Shown: positions 9,187 through 19,245, numbered from the stretch's first letter. The stretch: 64,000 nucleotides of DNA from Flagellimonas alvinocaridis (GCF_004916895.1 NZ_SNTZ01000001.1:342263-406262); one strand, 5' to 3'. A program made the numbers and translations. The notes: generated from the sequence alone by a model not told the origin.

Positions 9187-9267
9187 CCCCGTAAAGTTAA
9201 TTCATAGGGAATCAAAAAGTTTCAGTAAATTGGAAGTCGACTAATGTTTATTTCCCTAACTGACACT

Positions 9268-12200
9268 ATGAAAATGCAACCAACCTCTTTGCGTACATGG
9301 GCAATTTTTGCCCTATTTATTCCTTCACTTTTTATTCAAGCACAAAACATGGCCGTTGACACCAGCTTCTACAGTGGGTTCAAATGGCGAAACATTGGCC
9401 CTGATAGAGGGGGTAGATCGTTGGGATGCGCTGGAAGTCCCACCCGGCCCAACGAATATTATTTCGGCGCTACGGGAGGTGGCTTATGGAAAACCATCGA
9501 TGGAGGAAACACTTGGTCCTGTGTTACCGATGGTCAAGTGACCAGCTCTTCTGTTGGGGCCGTGGCCGTTGCAGAGACCAATCCGGATGTGGTCTATATT
9601 GGCATGGGAGAAACCCAGTTAAGGGGAAGCATCACCCAAGGGGATGGCGTCTACAAAACTACGGATGGTGGAAAAACATGGTCCCATTTGGGGCTATCCG
9701 AAACCCAGGCCATTTCCAGAATACGCATCCACCCTACCAACGAGAACATTGTCTACGTAGCCGCTTTAGGACATCCCTATGGAAACAATGAAGAACGCGG
9801 GGTTTTCAAAAGCACGGATGGAGGGGAAACTTGGAAAAAAGTATTATATGTAACCGATAAGGCGGGAGCCGCCGACTTGATCATAGACAGAAACAACCCC
9901 AACACACTATATGCCAGCACATGGCAAGTGTATCGTAAAGCATGGAAAATGTGGGGCGGAGGCCCGGATTGCAAACTTTGGAAATCCACGGATGGTGGAG
10001 AGACTTGGACCGACCTTACCAAAAACCCCGGAATGCCCAAAGGTCCTATCGGTAAAATTGGGGTGACGGTTTCCCCTGTGGATTCCAATAGGGTCTGGGC
10101 CATTGTTGAGGCAAATGAAGGCGGTGTTTTTCGGTCTGATGATGCAGGAAAAACATGGGAACTTACCAACAATGAACGTAAGCTAAGGCAACGGGCTTTT
10201 TATTATTCGCGAATTTATGCCGACCCCAAGGACAAGAATGTGGTGTATGGGTTGAATGTCGATTTTTTTAAATCTACCGACAGCGGAAAGACATTCGACA
10301 TTGAAATTGAAGTGCCCCATGGCGATAACCATGATCTATGGATAGACCCCAACAACCCCGAACGTATGATCAGTTCCAACGATGGTGGTGGCAATGTTAG
10401 CATCAATGGTGGAAAAACATGGACAGAACAAGATTTCCCTACCTCACAGTTTTATCATGTCATGGCCACTAGCGATGTCCCTTATCATGTGGTGGGCGCA
10501 CAACAGGACAATAGCACTTTGGCCATGCCCAGTGATGGTTGGGATTTCAAGCAAGCACGGGGGCCAAACCATGGGTGGTTCTATGCTGTAGGCGGTGGTG
10601 AAAGTGGATGGATTACCCAAAGCCCTACGAATCCGGATATCTTTTATGCTGGAAGTCAAGGTGCCTTGCTTACGAGATATGATCGTAGCAACGGTCATAC
10701 CAGGGACATCCAAGTATATCCCCGATTCTTTTCCGGCGAACCTGCCAGTGAGCTTCCCGAGCGTTGGCAATGGACGTTCCCCATCATGTTTGCTCCCAAG
10801 GATTCCAATGTGATGTATACCTGCTCGCAACATGTCTGGAAAACCACCAATGATGGACAGACTTGGGAAAAAATCAGTCCAGATTTGACCTACGCAGACC
10901 CAGAAACCCTAGGAAAAACAGGAGGGGTTATAACTATGGATATGAATGGTCCTGAAATTTATGCCACAGTTTTTGCTTTAGCACCTTCCAACCATGACAT
11001 TAATACCATTTGGGCAGGATCGGATGATGGAAAAATTCACATTACCCGCGATGGCGGAAAAAACTGGACGGATATCACACCTACTGAATTGCCCAAATAT
11101 TCGAGAGTGAGTATCATTGATGAATCCATCCATAACCCAGGCACCCTTTATGTTGCCGCCAACCGATATCAAGTGGATGACCGTGAACCTTATGTCTTTA
11201 AAACACATGATTATGGAAAAACCTGGACCAAGATCATCAATGGCATTGCCCCCGGGCATTTTGCAAGAGCCATTCGCGAAGACCATCAAAAGGAGGGCTT
11301 GTTATTCCTGGCCACGGAACATGGGGTGTATTTTTCAATCAATGATGGGGCACAATGGCAATCGCTTCAATTGAATTTACCCGATACCCCAATCCGGGAT
11401 TTAGTCATCAAGGACAACGATGTGGTTTTGGGATCCCATGGAAGAGGATTCTGGATTTTGGACGATATTCAACCTTTCCGTGAATACTCCAACGAATTAA
11501 TCGCTAAAAAACAGGCACTTTTTAAGCCTACGGATGCCATTCGGGGAATTTATGATGCCAAGTTCCAATATTATCTGCAAGAAGAAGTGGATACGATCAC
11601 TTTCGAAATCTTGGACAGCAATAATGCCTTAATCGATTCCTTTGGAGGAAACCAACCCAAATATGAGGAGAAGAAAAGTACTTCTTGGTGGGGAAGAAAT
11701 GCCACTACAAAACCTACCACGGCCAAAGGTCTGAACAGTTTTACATGGAACCTCAGATATCCCGGCCCCACAACTTTTGATGGCATCATTATTTGGGGTG
11801 CCGCTGCGGATAGAGGACCTAAAGCTCCTCTGGGAGACTATACGGTTAGAATGAAAATTGGAGAGGAAGTGGTGCAAACGGCCTCATTCAAAATCACCAT
11901 GGATCCCAACCTAAAAGGAATCACAGCAGAGGATTTACAAGAGCAGTTTCAATTGGCTTCCAAAATCACGCAAAAGGCCACTATGGCCAATGAAGCGGTT
12001 ATACAAATCCGAAACATCAGAAAGCAACTTGATAGTCTGGGTAAAACCGTTTCCAGTAAAACATTCCAAAAACAATCCAAGGCATTTCTGGATGCTTTAA
12101 CGGAGATTGAGGAAGATTTATATCAGGTAAAGAACCGTTCAGGGCAAGATCCCTTGAATTTCCCCATAAAATTAAATAATCGATTCAATGCCTTGCAGCG

Positions 12201-12375
12201 AAGCATCGAAACCGGGGATGCCAGGCCAACCGATGGGGCTTACCAAGTTTTTGATGAGCTTTCAAAAGAATTGGATGTTCATATGGCAAAACTGAACGAA
12301 ACTGTAGAAAAGCAATTGCCAAAAATCAACGCAGCATTGCAAAAAAATGGGAAATCAACAATCAAATTCCCCTAG
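9268..12375 (+). CDS. Large secreted Asp-box (BNR/VPS10-like) beta-propeller protein
   Basis: About 1035 residues. The ATG at 9268 is preferred to the one at 9244 because it leaves a compact signal peptide (MKMQPTSLRTWAIFALFIPS, then LFIQAQ). The first 730 residues hold at least ten Asp-box motifs of form S/T-x-D-x-G-x-T-W (TIDGGNTW, TTDGGKTW, STDGGETW twice, SDDAGKTW, STDSGKTF, INGGKTW, TTNDGQTW, TRDGGKNW, THDYGKTW), i.e. two sortilin-like propellers. The last 300 residues are an immunoglobulin-like beta region and a helical C-terminus rich in Lys and Gln. Such proteins are often annotated as glycosyl hydrolases, but the classic sialidase catalytic residues are not evident. Envelope or secreted location; function unknown. 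It stands alone, with no clear operon partner. Confidence 0.88.
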   Translation: MKMQPTSLRTWAIFALFIPSLFIQAQNMAVDTSFYSGFKWRNIGPDRGGRSLGCAGSPTRPNEYYFGATGGGLWKTIDGGNTWSCVTDGQVTSSSVGAVAVAETNPDVVYIGMGETQLRGSITQGDGVYKTTDGGKTWSHLGLSETQAISRIRIHPTNENIVYVAALGHPYGNNEERGVFKSTDGGETWKKVLYVTDKAGAADLIIDRNNPNTLYASTWQVYRKAWKMWGGGPDCKLWKSTDGGETWTDLTKNPGMPKGPIGKIGVTVSPVDSNRVWAIVEANEGGVFRSDDAGKTWELTNNERKLRQRAFYYSRIYADPKDKNVVYGLNVDFFKSTDSGKTFDIEIEVPHGDNHDLWIDPNNPERMISSNDGGGNVSINGGKTWTEQDFPTSQFYHVMATSDVPYHVVGAQQDNSTLAMPSDGWDFKQARGPNHGWFYAVGGGESGWITQSPTNPDIFYAGSQGALLTRYDRSNGHTRDIQVYPRFFSGEPASELPERWQWTFPIMFAPKDSNVMYTCSQHVWKTTNDGQTWEKISPDLTYADPETLGKTGGVITMDMNGPEIYATVFALAPSNHDINTIWAGSDDGKIHITRDGGKNWTDITPTELPKYSRVSIIDESIHNPGTLYVAANRYQVDDREPYVFKTHDYGKTWTKIINGIAPGHFARAIREDHQKEGLLFLATEHGVYFSINDGAQWQSLQLNLPDTPIRDLVIKDNDVVLGSHGRGFWILDDIQPFREYSNELIAKKQALFKPTDAIRGIYDAKFQYYLQEEVDTITFEILDSNNALIDSFGGNQPKYEEKKSTSWWGRNATTKPTTAKGLNSFTWNLRYPGPTTFDGIIIWGAAADRGPKAPLGDYTVRMKIGEEVVQTASFKITMDPNLKGITAEDLQEQFQLASKITQKATMANEAVIQIRNIRKQLDSLGKTVSSKTFQKQSKAFLDALTEIEEDLYQVKNRSGQDPLNFPIKLNNRFNALQRSIETGDARPTDGAYQVFDELSKELDVHMAKLNETVEKQLPKINAALQKNGKSTIKFP

Positions 12376-12389
12376 AACGAGAGGGCATG

Positions 12390-12410
12390 GACTTAAAATG
12401 AGATTAAGTC
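12390..12410. other. Perfect 7-bp inverted repeat between genes
   Basis: GACTTAA and TTAAGTC are separated by seven bases, just after the stop of the propeller gene. No T-run follows the right arm, so it is a weak terminator at best; it could equally be a regulator site in front of the metal-efflux genes. Confidence 0.3.
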
Positions 12411-12468
12411 TAAATTAACAACGGGCAGTACATCAACCTTGTAAAAAGTCGTATTTTTAGGGCGCTTT

Positions 12469-12867
12469 ATGTTACGGTTGTTTGCCATATCACTCTCTTC
12501 GCTCATTTTTATGCAGAGCATCAACCTCCACTTCAATGATTTGGTGGAGTTGGATGAACTTGTGGGACACTACCAGTTTCACAGTGATGAATATGGTGAC
12601 AACTTTTTGATTTTTATCTCCAAACATTACGGGGCGCAGAAGACCACACACAGTCAACAGCATCAAGAAGAGCAGCAGGAGCATGAAAAACTTCCTTTTC
12701 AACATCAAACGCAGTGCTCCCAACTTTTGGTTTTTGTGGAAGACCACAAACCCATTCTGGAATCCCGCTCGGAAATCCCTGTTGCCCATTTGGATAATTT
12801 CCACTACCAAATGTCATACTCCACTATTTGGGGAGATGGCCCTTTTCAGCCTCCAAAACAGGCATAA
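12469..12867 (+). CDS. Small His-rich protein preceding the metal-efflux operon
   Basis: A 132-residue protein with a hydrophobic N-terminus (MLRLFAISLSSLIFMQSINL) that may be a signal peptide or anchor. The centre is remarkably rich in His, Gln and Glu (TTHSQQHQEEQQEHEKLPFQ, then HQTQC), the composition of a periplasmic divalent-metal-binding loop. It sits 78 bases before the CusA/CzcA pump gene in the same direction. Short proteins of this kind often precede RND metal pumps in flavobacteria. A metal chaperone or sensor role is inference from composition and place; no named family was recognised. Confidence 0.72.
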   Translation: MLRLFAISLSSLIFMQSINLHFNDLVELDELVGHYQFHSDEYGDNFLIFISKHYGAQKTTHSQQHQEEQQEHEKLPFQHQTQCSQLLVFVEDHKPILESRSEIPVAHLDNFHYQMSYSTIWGDGPFQPPKQA

Positions 12868-12945
12868 TTCATAGTCTCTCCAGCCACGCTGGACACTTTT
12901 TCGGAAGCTTTATCAAATCTATAACGCTATCTATTTCTATGAATC

Positions 12946-15900
12946 ATGTTTTCAAACATCATAAACTTTAGCATTAAGAACAAATTCATTGTTCTGCTCT
13001 TTACTTTATTTATCATTGGTCTTGGATTGTTCTCTTTGTCCAAGATTCCCATAGGTGCCGTGCCTGACGTCACCAATAATCAAGTTCAGGTCATTACCAC
13101 CTCAACCAGCCTTTCCACACAGGATATGGAACAGTTTATAACCTATCCTATTGAACTGGAAATGGCCAACCTTCCCGGGGTCAAGGAAATCCGTTCCATC
13201 TCAAAATTTGGTATCTCGGTGGTTACCATTGTTTTTGAGGATGATATGGGAACCTATCTCCCCAGACAATTGATTGCCGAAAAAATCATATCGGCCTCCA
13301 AACGAATCCCGGAGGGTTTTGGCACCCCGGAAATGGGGCCCATTACCACGGGTTTGGGTGAAATCTACCAATACACCTTGGATGTGGAGCCCGCCTATAA
13401 GGGTCAATATACCCCTACTCAATTGCGAACCATTCAGGATTGGGTTGTTAAGCGGCAGCTTTCCGGTATACCAGGCGTGGTGGAAGTAAATACTTGGGGA
13501 GGCTACCTCAAACAATATGAAGTGGCCATTGAAACCCAAAAGCTCAATGCGCTGAACATTTCAGCCAAGGAAGTCTTTAACGCCTTGGAAATGAACAACA
13601 GTGTTTCCGGTGGTGGGTATATCGAAAAGGTAAACCAAGCCTATTTTATCAGAGGGGAAGGCTTGGTTGAAAATTTGCGGGACATAGAAAATATTGTGGT
13701 GGCCCGGAGAAACAGCACTCCCATTTATGTTCGGGACATTGCCCAGGTAGGTTATGGAAGTGCTCCCCGTTTTGGAGCCATTACAGGCAACGGGGAAGGG
13801 GAAAAAGTTCTGGGCCAGATCATGATGCTAAAGGACGCCAACTCCAAAAAGGTCATTGACGCCGTGAAGGAAAGGGTTACGGAAATTTCAAAATCACTGC
13901 CCGAAGGGGTTTACATCAATCCTTTTTTGGATCGTAGCGAACTCATTGGACGAACCACCTTTACTGTGACCGAGAATCTGGTATTGGGCTGTTTGATTGT
14001 CATTTTTGTGGTGGTACTCCTCTTGGGCAATTGGCGTTCAGGATTGGTCGTAGCCTCTGTAATCCCTTTATGTCTGCTCTTTGCCCTCACTTTGATGTAT
14101 GTTTTTGGGGTCGATGCCAACCTGCTGAGTTTGGGAGCAATAGATTTTGGAATCATTATAGACGGGGCCGTTATCATCGTGGAGTACATCGCCTTTCAAA
14201 TTACGGCCAAGCACTCTGAACTGAATGCCCTTGACAAGGAACAAAGTCAGGCCGTTAAAGACGACATCACCCTAAAGGGTGCCTCCAAAATGATGAATTC
14301 CGCTGTTTTTGGGCAGCTTATCATTTTAATTGTTTTTATTCCCATACTGTCTTTGAGCGGGGTGGAAGGAAAAATGTTCAAACCCATGGCCATGACCTTC
14401 AGTTTTGCCCTTCTGGGTGCCATTATCTTGTGTTTTACCTATGTACCGGTTGCATCGGCCCTGTTTCTAAAGCCCAATAAAAATTCTGAAAAAGGAATTT
14501 CAGCCCGCTTGATACATTGGATCAACAAAAAATATGAGCCGATCATCCATTGGGCCATGGAAAGTAAAAAACTGGTGTTGTCCATCGCGACAGCCTTGCT
14601 CATTGGTGCCGTAATTTTATTTTCCAACATGGGAGGAGAATTTGTCCCCACCTTGGACGAAGGCGACTTTGTAATCCAGCCGGTACTCAAGACCGGAACT
14701 TCATTGGCGAAGACCGTGGAAACCACCACCAAAATGGAACAAATCCTTTTGGAGAATTTTCCAGAGGTAAAACAAGTGGTGAGCCGGATTGGGGCCGCAG
14801 AAGTACCTACAGATCCCATGTCCATGGAAGAAAGTGATGTGATCATTGTTCTAAAACCCAAATCGGAATGGGTTTCGGCCGAGTCCAAGGACGAATTGGC
14901 CGATAAGTTCAAAGAAGCCCTTTCGGTTCTACCGGGCATAGAGGTGGAGTTCACCCAACCTATAGAAATGCGTTTCAATGAGCTCATCACCGGGGTCAGG
15001 GCAGACATTGCCATCAAAATTTTTGGGGAAGACCTAGAAATACTTGCTGAAAAAGCCAATGAGGTAAGACAACTGATTGAACATGTGGAGGGAGCCTCAG
15101 ACATCACTGTAGAAAAAGTGGAAGGCCTTCCGCAAATGAACGTTACCTATGATCGCGCCAAAGTGGCCCGACATGGCCTCAATATTGCCGATCTTAATGA
15201 AATGGTCTCCATGGGATTTGCCGGAAAGGTAGTGGGGAGTGTTTTTGAAGGGGAGCGGCAGTTTGATCTGGCAGTCCGATTAAATTCTGAAAACCGGAAA
15301 GACATTTCAAACTTAAAGAATTTGTATGTTGACATCCCTTCGGGAGGAAAGATTCCCCTCAGCGAATTGGCGGAAATCACCTATCAAAAAGGAGCTGCAA
15401 AAATCTCAAGGGATGATACCCGAAGACGTATTGTGGTAGGGATCAATGTACGGAACAGGGACCTCCAATCTGTGGTGGATGACGTACAGGGATTGGTGAA
15501 CGCCAATCTGAAACTTCCAGCAGGCTATACCATCACCTATGGTGGACAGTTTGAAAACCTACAAAATGCCAAGGCCCGTTTGTTGATTGCCGTACCCATT
15601 GCCCTCTTGCTCATTTTTATCATGCTCTACTTTGCCTTTAAATCGGTAAAGGAAGCCTTACTGGTGTTTACCGCCATCCCACTTTCCGCCGTAGGTGGGG
15701 TTTTGCTCCTTTGGGTAAGGGAGATGCCGTTCAGTATCTCGGCCGGGGTTGGTTTTATTGCCCTTTTTGGTATTGCTGTGCTCAACGGGATTGTGCTCAT
15801 TGAACATTTTAAAGAACTCAAGGGTTCGGATTTTGACTCCTTGGAAGATTTGATCAAGCAAGGGACCAAAGACCGATTGCGGGCCGTACTATTAACCGCA

Positions 15901-17283
15901 TCTGCTGCAGCATTGGGCTTCTTGCCCATGGCCGTTTCCACCAATGCCGGGGCCGAGGTACAACGCCCCTTGGCCACTGTGGTCATTGGAGGATTGGTCA
16001 CGGCCACCCTGTTGACTTTGGTGGTACTCCCTGTACTTTATGCCTATTCACATAATGTTCATTTTGGAAAAACCAGAAAAAGAAAAAAAATGTCCAAAAA
16101 TACCTTATTGCTGATAGCTTTTTCCTTGCCCTTTCTTGGATTTTCACAAGTGCAATTGAGCTTGGAAGACCTCATGGCCCTTTCCTTGAAAAACAATAAA
16201 GGCATCCAGGCCAATGCGCTTCAGGTAGACAGGGCAGATGCCCTGAAGGGAACGGCGTTCCAGTTTGACAAGACGGAGGTGTACTATCAATATGATGAAA
16301 ACAACCTGGCCCTGAACAATGAACCCTTAAAGGTATTTGGAGTACAGCAACAATTTGAGTTTCCGACCGTATATGGAGCCAAAAACAAACTCCAAAATGC
16401 CCAGTACGAAGTTCAGAAATCAGCGCTTGAAATCCGAAAAAAGGAACTGTTCAAATCGTTGAGTACTATGTATTACAAGTATCAAACCTTGTACCAAAAA
16501 GCATTGTTGTACAAAACCTTGGACAGCATCTACTCCCAGTTTTCCCACGCGGCAAACCGGCGATTTGAATTGGGTGAGACCAATTATTTGGAAAAGGTAA
16601 CGGCCCAGGCCAAACTTCGTCAGATCACCAACACCTATTCCAAAATACAACAGGAATTGGCAACCACCTACACGGAAATTTTCAGTTTGGTACAGAGTAC
16701 TGATACATTGGACATCAAGTTGGAGAAACCCGAAAAGCTGACGGTGGTCAACCCAGTGGGGTTAATGGAAACGGAAACGGCCTTTTTGGAATCCCTTCAA
16801 AATAGAAGCAACGCTGAAAAGCGATTGGAGGAAAACCGATTGCTCCCCGACCTTAACCTGGAATATTTCCAAGGGACCAACAAAGGTCTGGGCACATCGC
16901 TCTACGGAATACAATTGGGTCTAAAAATCCCCATTCTTTTCTTTGGGCATAGCAGCAGGTTGAAATCTTCCAAAATCAATGCACAGATCACGGCATTGGA
17001 AAACCAGCAGGTTACCATTGCCGCCAACCAGACTTATCAAGGTCTATTGAATCAATTGGAACAACAATCCAAGGAACTGGTGTACTATGAAAATGAAGGG
17101 CAGCAACTTTCGGAGCAGATCATTAAAGCTGCCATGGGAAATTTTCAGAACGGGGAAATCGATTTCTTCCAGTACATCCAAAGCCTTGAAAACGCCTACG
17201 AGATCCAATTGAGCCATTTGGATGTCCTCAGCCAATACAATACAACCGTACTCGCCATTAATTATTTGACCATAACATTATAA
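12946..17283 (+). CDS. CusA/CzcA-family heavy-metal RND pump fused to a TolC-like outer-membrane factor
   Basis: A single 1445-residue ORF. Residues 1 to about 1040 are a complete HME-RND permease: N-terminal helix, two large periplasmic loops, twelve membrane helices, and the conserved TM4 motif GAIDFGIIIDGAVIIVEYI with charged residues for proton coupling. After a basic patch (KTRKRKKM) a second protein begins at Met1049 with what looks like its own signal peptide (MSKNTLLLIAFSLPFLGFSQ), followed by about 380 residues of the TolC/CzcC outer-membrane efflux family (LSLEDLMALSLKNNKGIQA and long coiled coils). Fusions of this kind are known in Bacteroidota. How the two halves reach different membranes is not obvious; cleavage at the internal signal is inferred. 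It exports a metal cation such as Co, Zn, Cd or Cu. The adaptor gene follows after 4 bases. Confidence 0.92.
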   Translation: MFSNIINFSIKNKFIVLLFTLFIIGLGLFSLSKIPIGAVPDVTNNQVQVITTSTSLSTQDMEQFITYPIELEMANLPGVKEIRSISKFGISVVTIVFEDDMGTYLPRQLIAEKIISASKRIPEGFGTPEMGPITTGLGEIYQYTLDVEPAYKGQYTPTQLRTIQDWVVKRQLSGIPGVVEVNTWGGYLKQYEVAIETQKLNALNISAKEVFNALEMNNSVSGGGYIEKVNQAYFIRGEGLVENLRDIENIVVARRNSTPIYVRDIAQVGYGSAPRFGAITGNGEGEKVLGQIMMLKDANSKKVIDAVKERVTEISKSLPEGVYINPFLDRSELIGRTTFTVTENLVLGCLIVIFVVVLLLGNWRSGLVVASVIPLCLLFALTLMYVFGVDANLLSLGAIDFGIIIDGAVIIVEYIAFQITAKHSELNALDKEQSQAVKDDITLKGASKMMNSAVFGQLIILIVFIPILSLSGVEGKMFKPMAMTFSFALLGAIILCFTYVPVASALFLKPNKNSEKGISARLIHWINKKYEPIIHWAMESKKLVLSIATALLIGAVILFSNMGGEFVPTLDEGDFVIQPVLKTGTSLAKTVETTTKMEQILLENFPEVKQVVSRIGAAEVPTDPMSMEESDVIIVLKPKSEWVSAESKDELADKFKEALSVLPGIEVEFTQPIEMRFNELITGVRADIAIKIFGEDLEILAEKANEVRQLIEHVEGASDITVEKVEGLPQMNVTYDRAKVARHGLNIADLNEMVSMGFAGKVVGSVFEGERQFDLAVRLNSENRKDISNLKNLYVDIPSGGKIPLSELAEITYQKGAAKISRDDTRRRIVVGINVRNRDLQSVVDDVQGLVNANLKLPAGYTITYGGQFENLQNAKARLLIAVPIALLLIFIMLYFAFKSVKEALLVFTAIPLSAVGGVLLLWVREMPFSISAGVGFIALFGIAVLNGIVLIEHFKELKGSDFDSLEDLIKQGTKDRLRAVLLTASAAALGFLPMAVSTNAGAEVQRPLATVVIGGLVTATLLTLVVLPVLYAYSHNVHFGKTRKRKKMSKNTLLLIAFSLPFLGFSQVQLSLEDLMALSLKNNKGIQANALQVDRADALKGTAFQFDKTEVYYQYDENNLALNNEPLKVFGVQQQFEFPTVYGAKNKLQNAQYEVQKSALEIRKKELFKSLSTMYYKYQTLYQKALLYKTLDSIYSQFSHAANRRFELGETNYLEKVTAQAKLRQITNTYSKIQQELATTYTEIFSLVQSTDTLDIKLEKPEKLTVVNPVGLMETETAFLESLQNRSNAEKRLEENRLLPDLNLEYFQGTNKGLGTSLYGIQLGLKIPILFFGHSSRLKSSKINAQITALENQQVTIAANQTYQGLLNQLEQQSKELVYYENEGQQLSEQIIKAAMGNFQNGEIDFFQYIQSLENAYEIQLSHLDVLSQYNTTVLAINYLTITL

Positions 17284-17287
17284 AATC

Positions 17288-18421
17288 ATGAAAAATATAA
17301 GCTTCATTTATGCCTCATTTTTAGCCCTGCTGATTGCAGGATGCGGCAATCAAAAAAGCACGGAGAATTCCAACGAAGAATCGACCGAAACCTCCACCGT
17401 CATCGTGACCCAAGAACAGTTCAACAACAGTGGGTTTGCCTTGGGGAACATGGAGAAACTGACATTTCCCAATATGGTGGAAACCTCGGGAATGATTGAT
17501 GTCCCTCCCAGCAACAATGCCATAATTACGGCATTTATGGGTGGTTTTGTAAAAAAGACCCCATTGCTGGTGGGTGACCGGGTAAAAAAGGGGCAACCTT
17601 TGATTACTTTGGAAAGTCAGGAGTTTGTAAAAATGCAACAGGAATATCTTGAGGTATTCAACCAACTTGATTTTTTAAAGGCCGAATACGACAGGAACAA
17701 GACGCTTTTTGAGGAAAAAATTGCTTCGCAAAAGAACTATTTGGAGGCCAAGAGCAATTATGAAACCTTCTTGGCCAAGAACGAAGGGCTTAGAAAGCAG
17801 TTGCAGATGCTCAATATTTCCCCTAAAAATGTGGAACAGCGCATCATCACCCCTGAAGCGACCATCTATTCCCCCATTGATGGAAGCATCACCAAAATGC
17901 ACGTATCAACAGGGAGTTATGTTTCCCCTTCCATGGAAATTATGGAAATTGTGGACAATGAGCATGTGCATTTGGAATTGACCGTTTTTGAAAAGGATAT
18001 TTTGAAAGTGAAAAAAGGACAGGGAATCCAGTTTAAGATTCCTGAGGCTTCCGAAGAAACCTTTGGGGCAGAAGTATATTTGGTAGGGTCTTCCATTGAC
18101 GACGCCCAACGGACCATTAAAGTCCATGGCCATCTGGAAAAAGAGGATGGTGGTTTTCTTCCCGGGATGTTCGTAGATGCCAAAATCATGACCGATACCA
18201 CCAAAGCTTGGGGACTACCTGAAGAAGCTGTTTTTAATGTGGAAGGCTCTTCCTATCTCCTAAAGTTGATATCGAAAGAAGGCGGAGACCTCCAATTTGA
18301 ACGCGTTGGGGTTACCCTTGGCGATAGCTATGCGGGCCATGTGGAGATAACCTCCCAAGAAAAGCTCAATGATAACGACCAATTTTTGGTAAAGGGGGTC
18401 TATGATTTGTTTGGGAATTAG
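17288..18421 (+). CDS. Heavy-metal efflux RND periplasmic adaptor (CzcB/CusB type)
   Basis: A 377-residue lipoprotein (lipobox LLIAGCGN) of the membrane fusion protein family. It shows the split lipoyl domain (FVKKTPLLVGDRVKKGQPL and IYSPIDGSITKMHVSTGSYV), a helical hairpin between them (about residues 110-180) and a beta-barrel domain (VHLELTVFEKDILKVKKGQG). It would bridge the inner-membrane pump and the TolC-like part encoded just upstream. It lies 4 bases after the pump gene, and its stop is 2 bases from the stop of the convergent ZIP gene. The absence of a His-rich N-terminal extension means the metal cannot be told from this subunit. Confidence 0.92.
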   Translation: MKNISFIYASFLALLIAGCGNQKSTENSNEESTETSTVIVTQEQFNNSGFALGNMEKLTFPNMVETSGMIDVPPSNNAIITAFMGGFVKKTPLLVGDRVKKGQPLITLESQEFVKMQQEYLEVFNQLDFLKAEYDRNKTLFEEKIASQKNYLEAKSNYETFLAKNEGLRKQLQMLNISPKNVEQRIITPEATIYSPIDGSITKMHVSTGSYVSPSMEIMEIVDNEHVHLELTVFEKDILKVKKGQGIQFKIPEASEETFGAEVYLVGSSIDDAQRTIKVHGHLEKEDGGFLPGMFVDAKIMTDTTKAWGLPEEAVFNVEGSSYLLKLISKEGGDLQFERVGVTLGDSYAGHVEITSQEKLNDNDQFLVKGVYDLFGN

Positions 18422-18423
18422 TT

Positions 18424-19245
18424 TTAACCCAACCCAACATCCAAAGTCATCATGATGATAAATCCGCCGATAAAGCCCATTGTGGCGATATCGGTGTATT
18501 TATCTTGTTGAGTCTCTGGGATAACCTCCTCGACCACCACAAAAATCATTGCCCCTGCAGCAAAAGAAAGTGCGTAGGGCAAAATGGGCTCAAAGGTCAA
18601 AACGGCCCAGGCACCCAAAACCCCTGCAATGGGTTCCACTATGGCAGACGCTTGACCGTACATCCAACTTTTCCTCCGGCTAAGACCATGTCGGCGTAAG
18701 GGCATGGCCACCGCAAAACCTTCCGGGAAATTCTGCAGTCCAATTCCCAAAGCCAGTGCCACAGCCCCTCCAATGGTAGCGCCATCAACTCCAGCGGCCA
18801 CCCCACCAAAGAGTACGCCTACGGCTAGACCTTCAGGAATATTGTGCAAGGTTATGGCCAAGGTAAGCAAGGTAGTTCTGTGCCACGGGGTTTTTACTCC
18901 TTCGGCCTCGCTCATTTTAAAATTGATGTGTAGGTGAGGCAAAATTTTATCCAGACCAAAAATAAATGCGGCTCCAAGTAGAAACCCAACGGCAGCGGGA
19001 ATCACCTTTACAAAACCTTCGCCTTGGCTCATTTCAATACCAGGCGCCAACAAACTCCAAAAACTGGCAGCAACCATGACCCCACCGGTAAATCCGAGCA
19101 TTCCGTCCAATACGGCCCGGTTCGCGTTCTTAAAAAAGAAAACCAAGCCTGCTCCCAGAGCGGTCAATCCCCATGTGAACAATGTGGCATATAAGGCAGC
19201 CAAAATGGGGTCAATAGATTCAAAATAGGTAATTACTTGTTCCAT
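18424..19245 (-). CDS. ZIP family metal transporter
   Basis: A 273-residue inner-membrane protein with eight hydrophobic segments. The ZIP signature is seen twice: TLHNIPEGLAVGVLFGG in TM4 and GLQNFPEGFAVAMPLRR in TM5, giving the His/Glu and Asn/Glu residues of the binuclear metal site. ZIP proteins move Zn, Fe or Mn into the cytosol. The start codon overlaps the stop of the DtxR-type regulator gene (TAATG on the minus strand), so the two are translationally coupled and the transporter is probably under metal-dependent repression. Its 3' end meets the export operon tail to tail. Confidence 0.93.
   Translation of the reverse strand: MEQVITYFESIDPILAALYATLFTWGLTALGAGLVFFFKNANRAVLDGMLGFTGGVMVAASFWSLLAPGIEMSQGEGFVKVIPAAVGFLLGAAFIFGLDKILPHLHINFKMSEAEGVKTPWHRTTLLTLAITLHNIPEGLAVGVLFGGVAAGVDGATIGGAVALALGIGLQNFPEGFAVAMPLRRHGLSRRKSWMYGQASAIVEPIAGVLGAWAVLTFEPILPYALSFAAGAMIFVVVEEVIPETQQDKYTDIATMGFIGGFIIMMTLDVGLG

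Noticed and set aside
9244-9267. An earlier ATG for the Asp-box protein
   Set aside because: It adds eight residues before a complete signal peptide that begins at 9268.
12870-12945. CCAGC-CAC-GCTGG hairpin before the metal pump gene
   Set aside because: Five-base arms, three-base loop and no T-run; too small to call a terminator or riboswitch.
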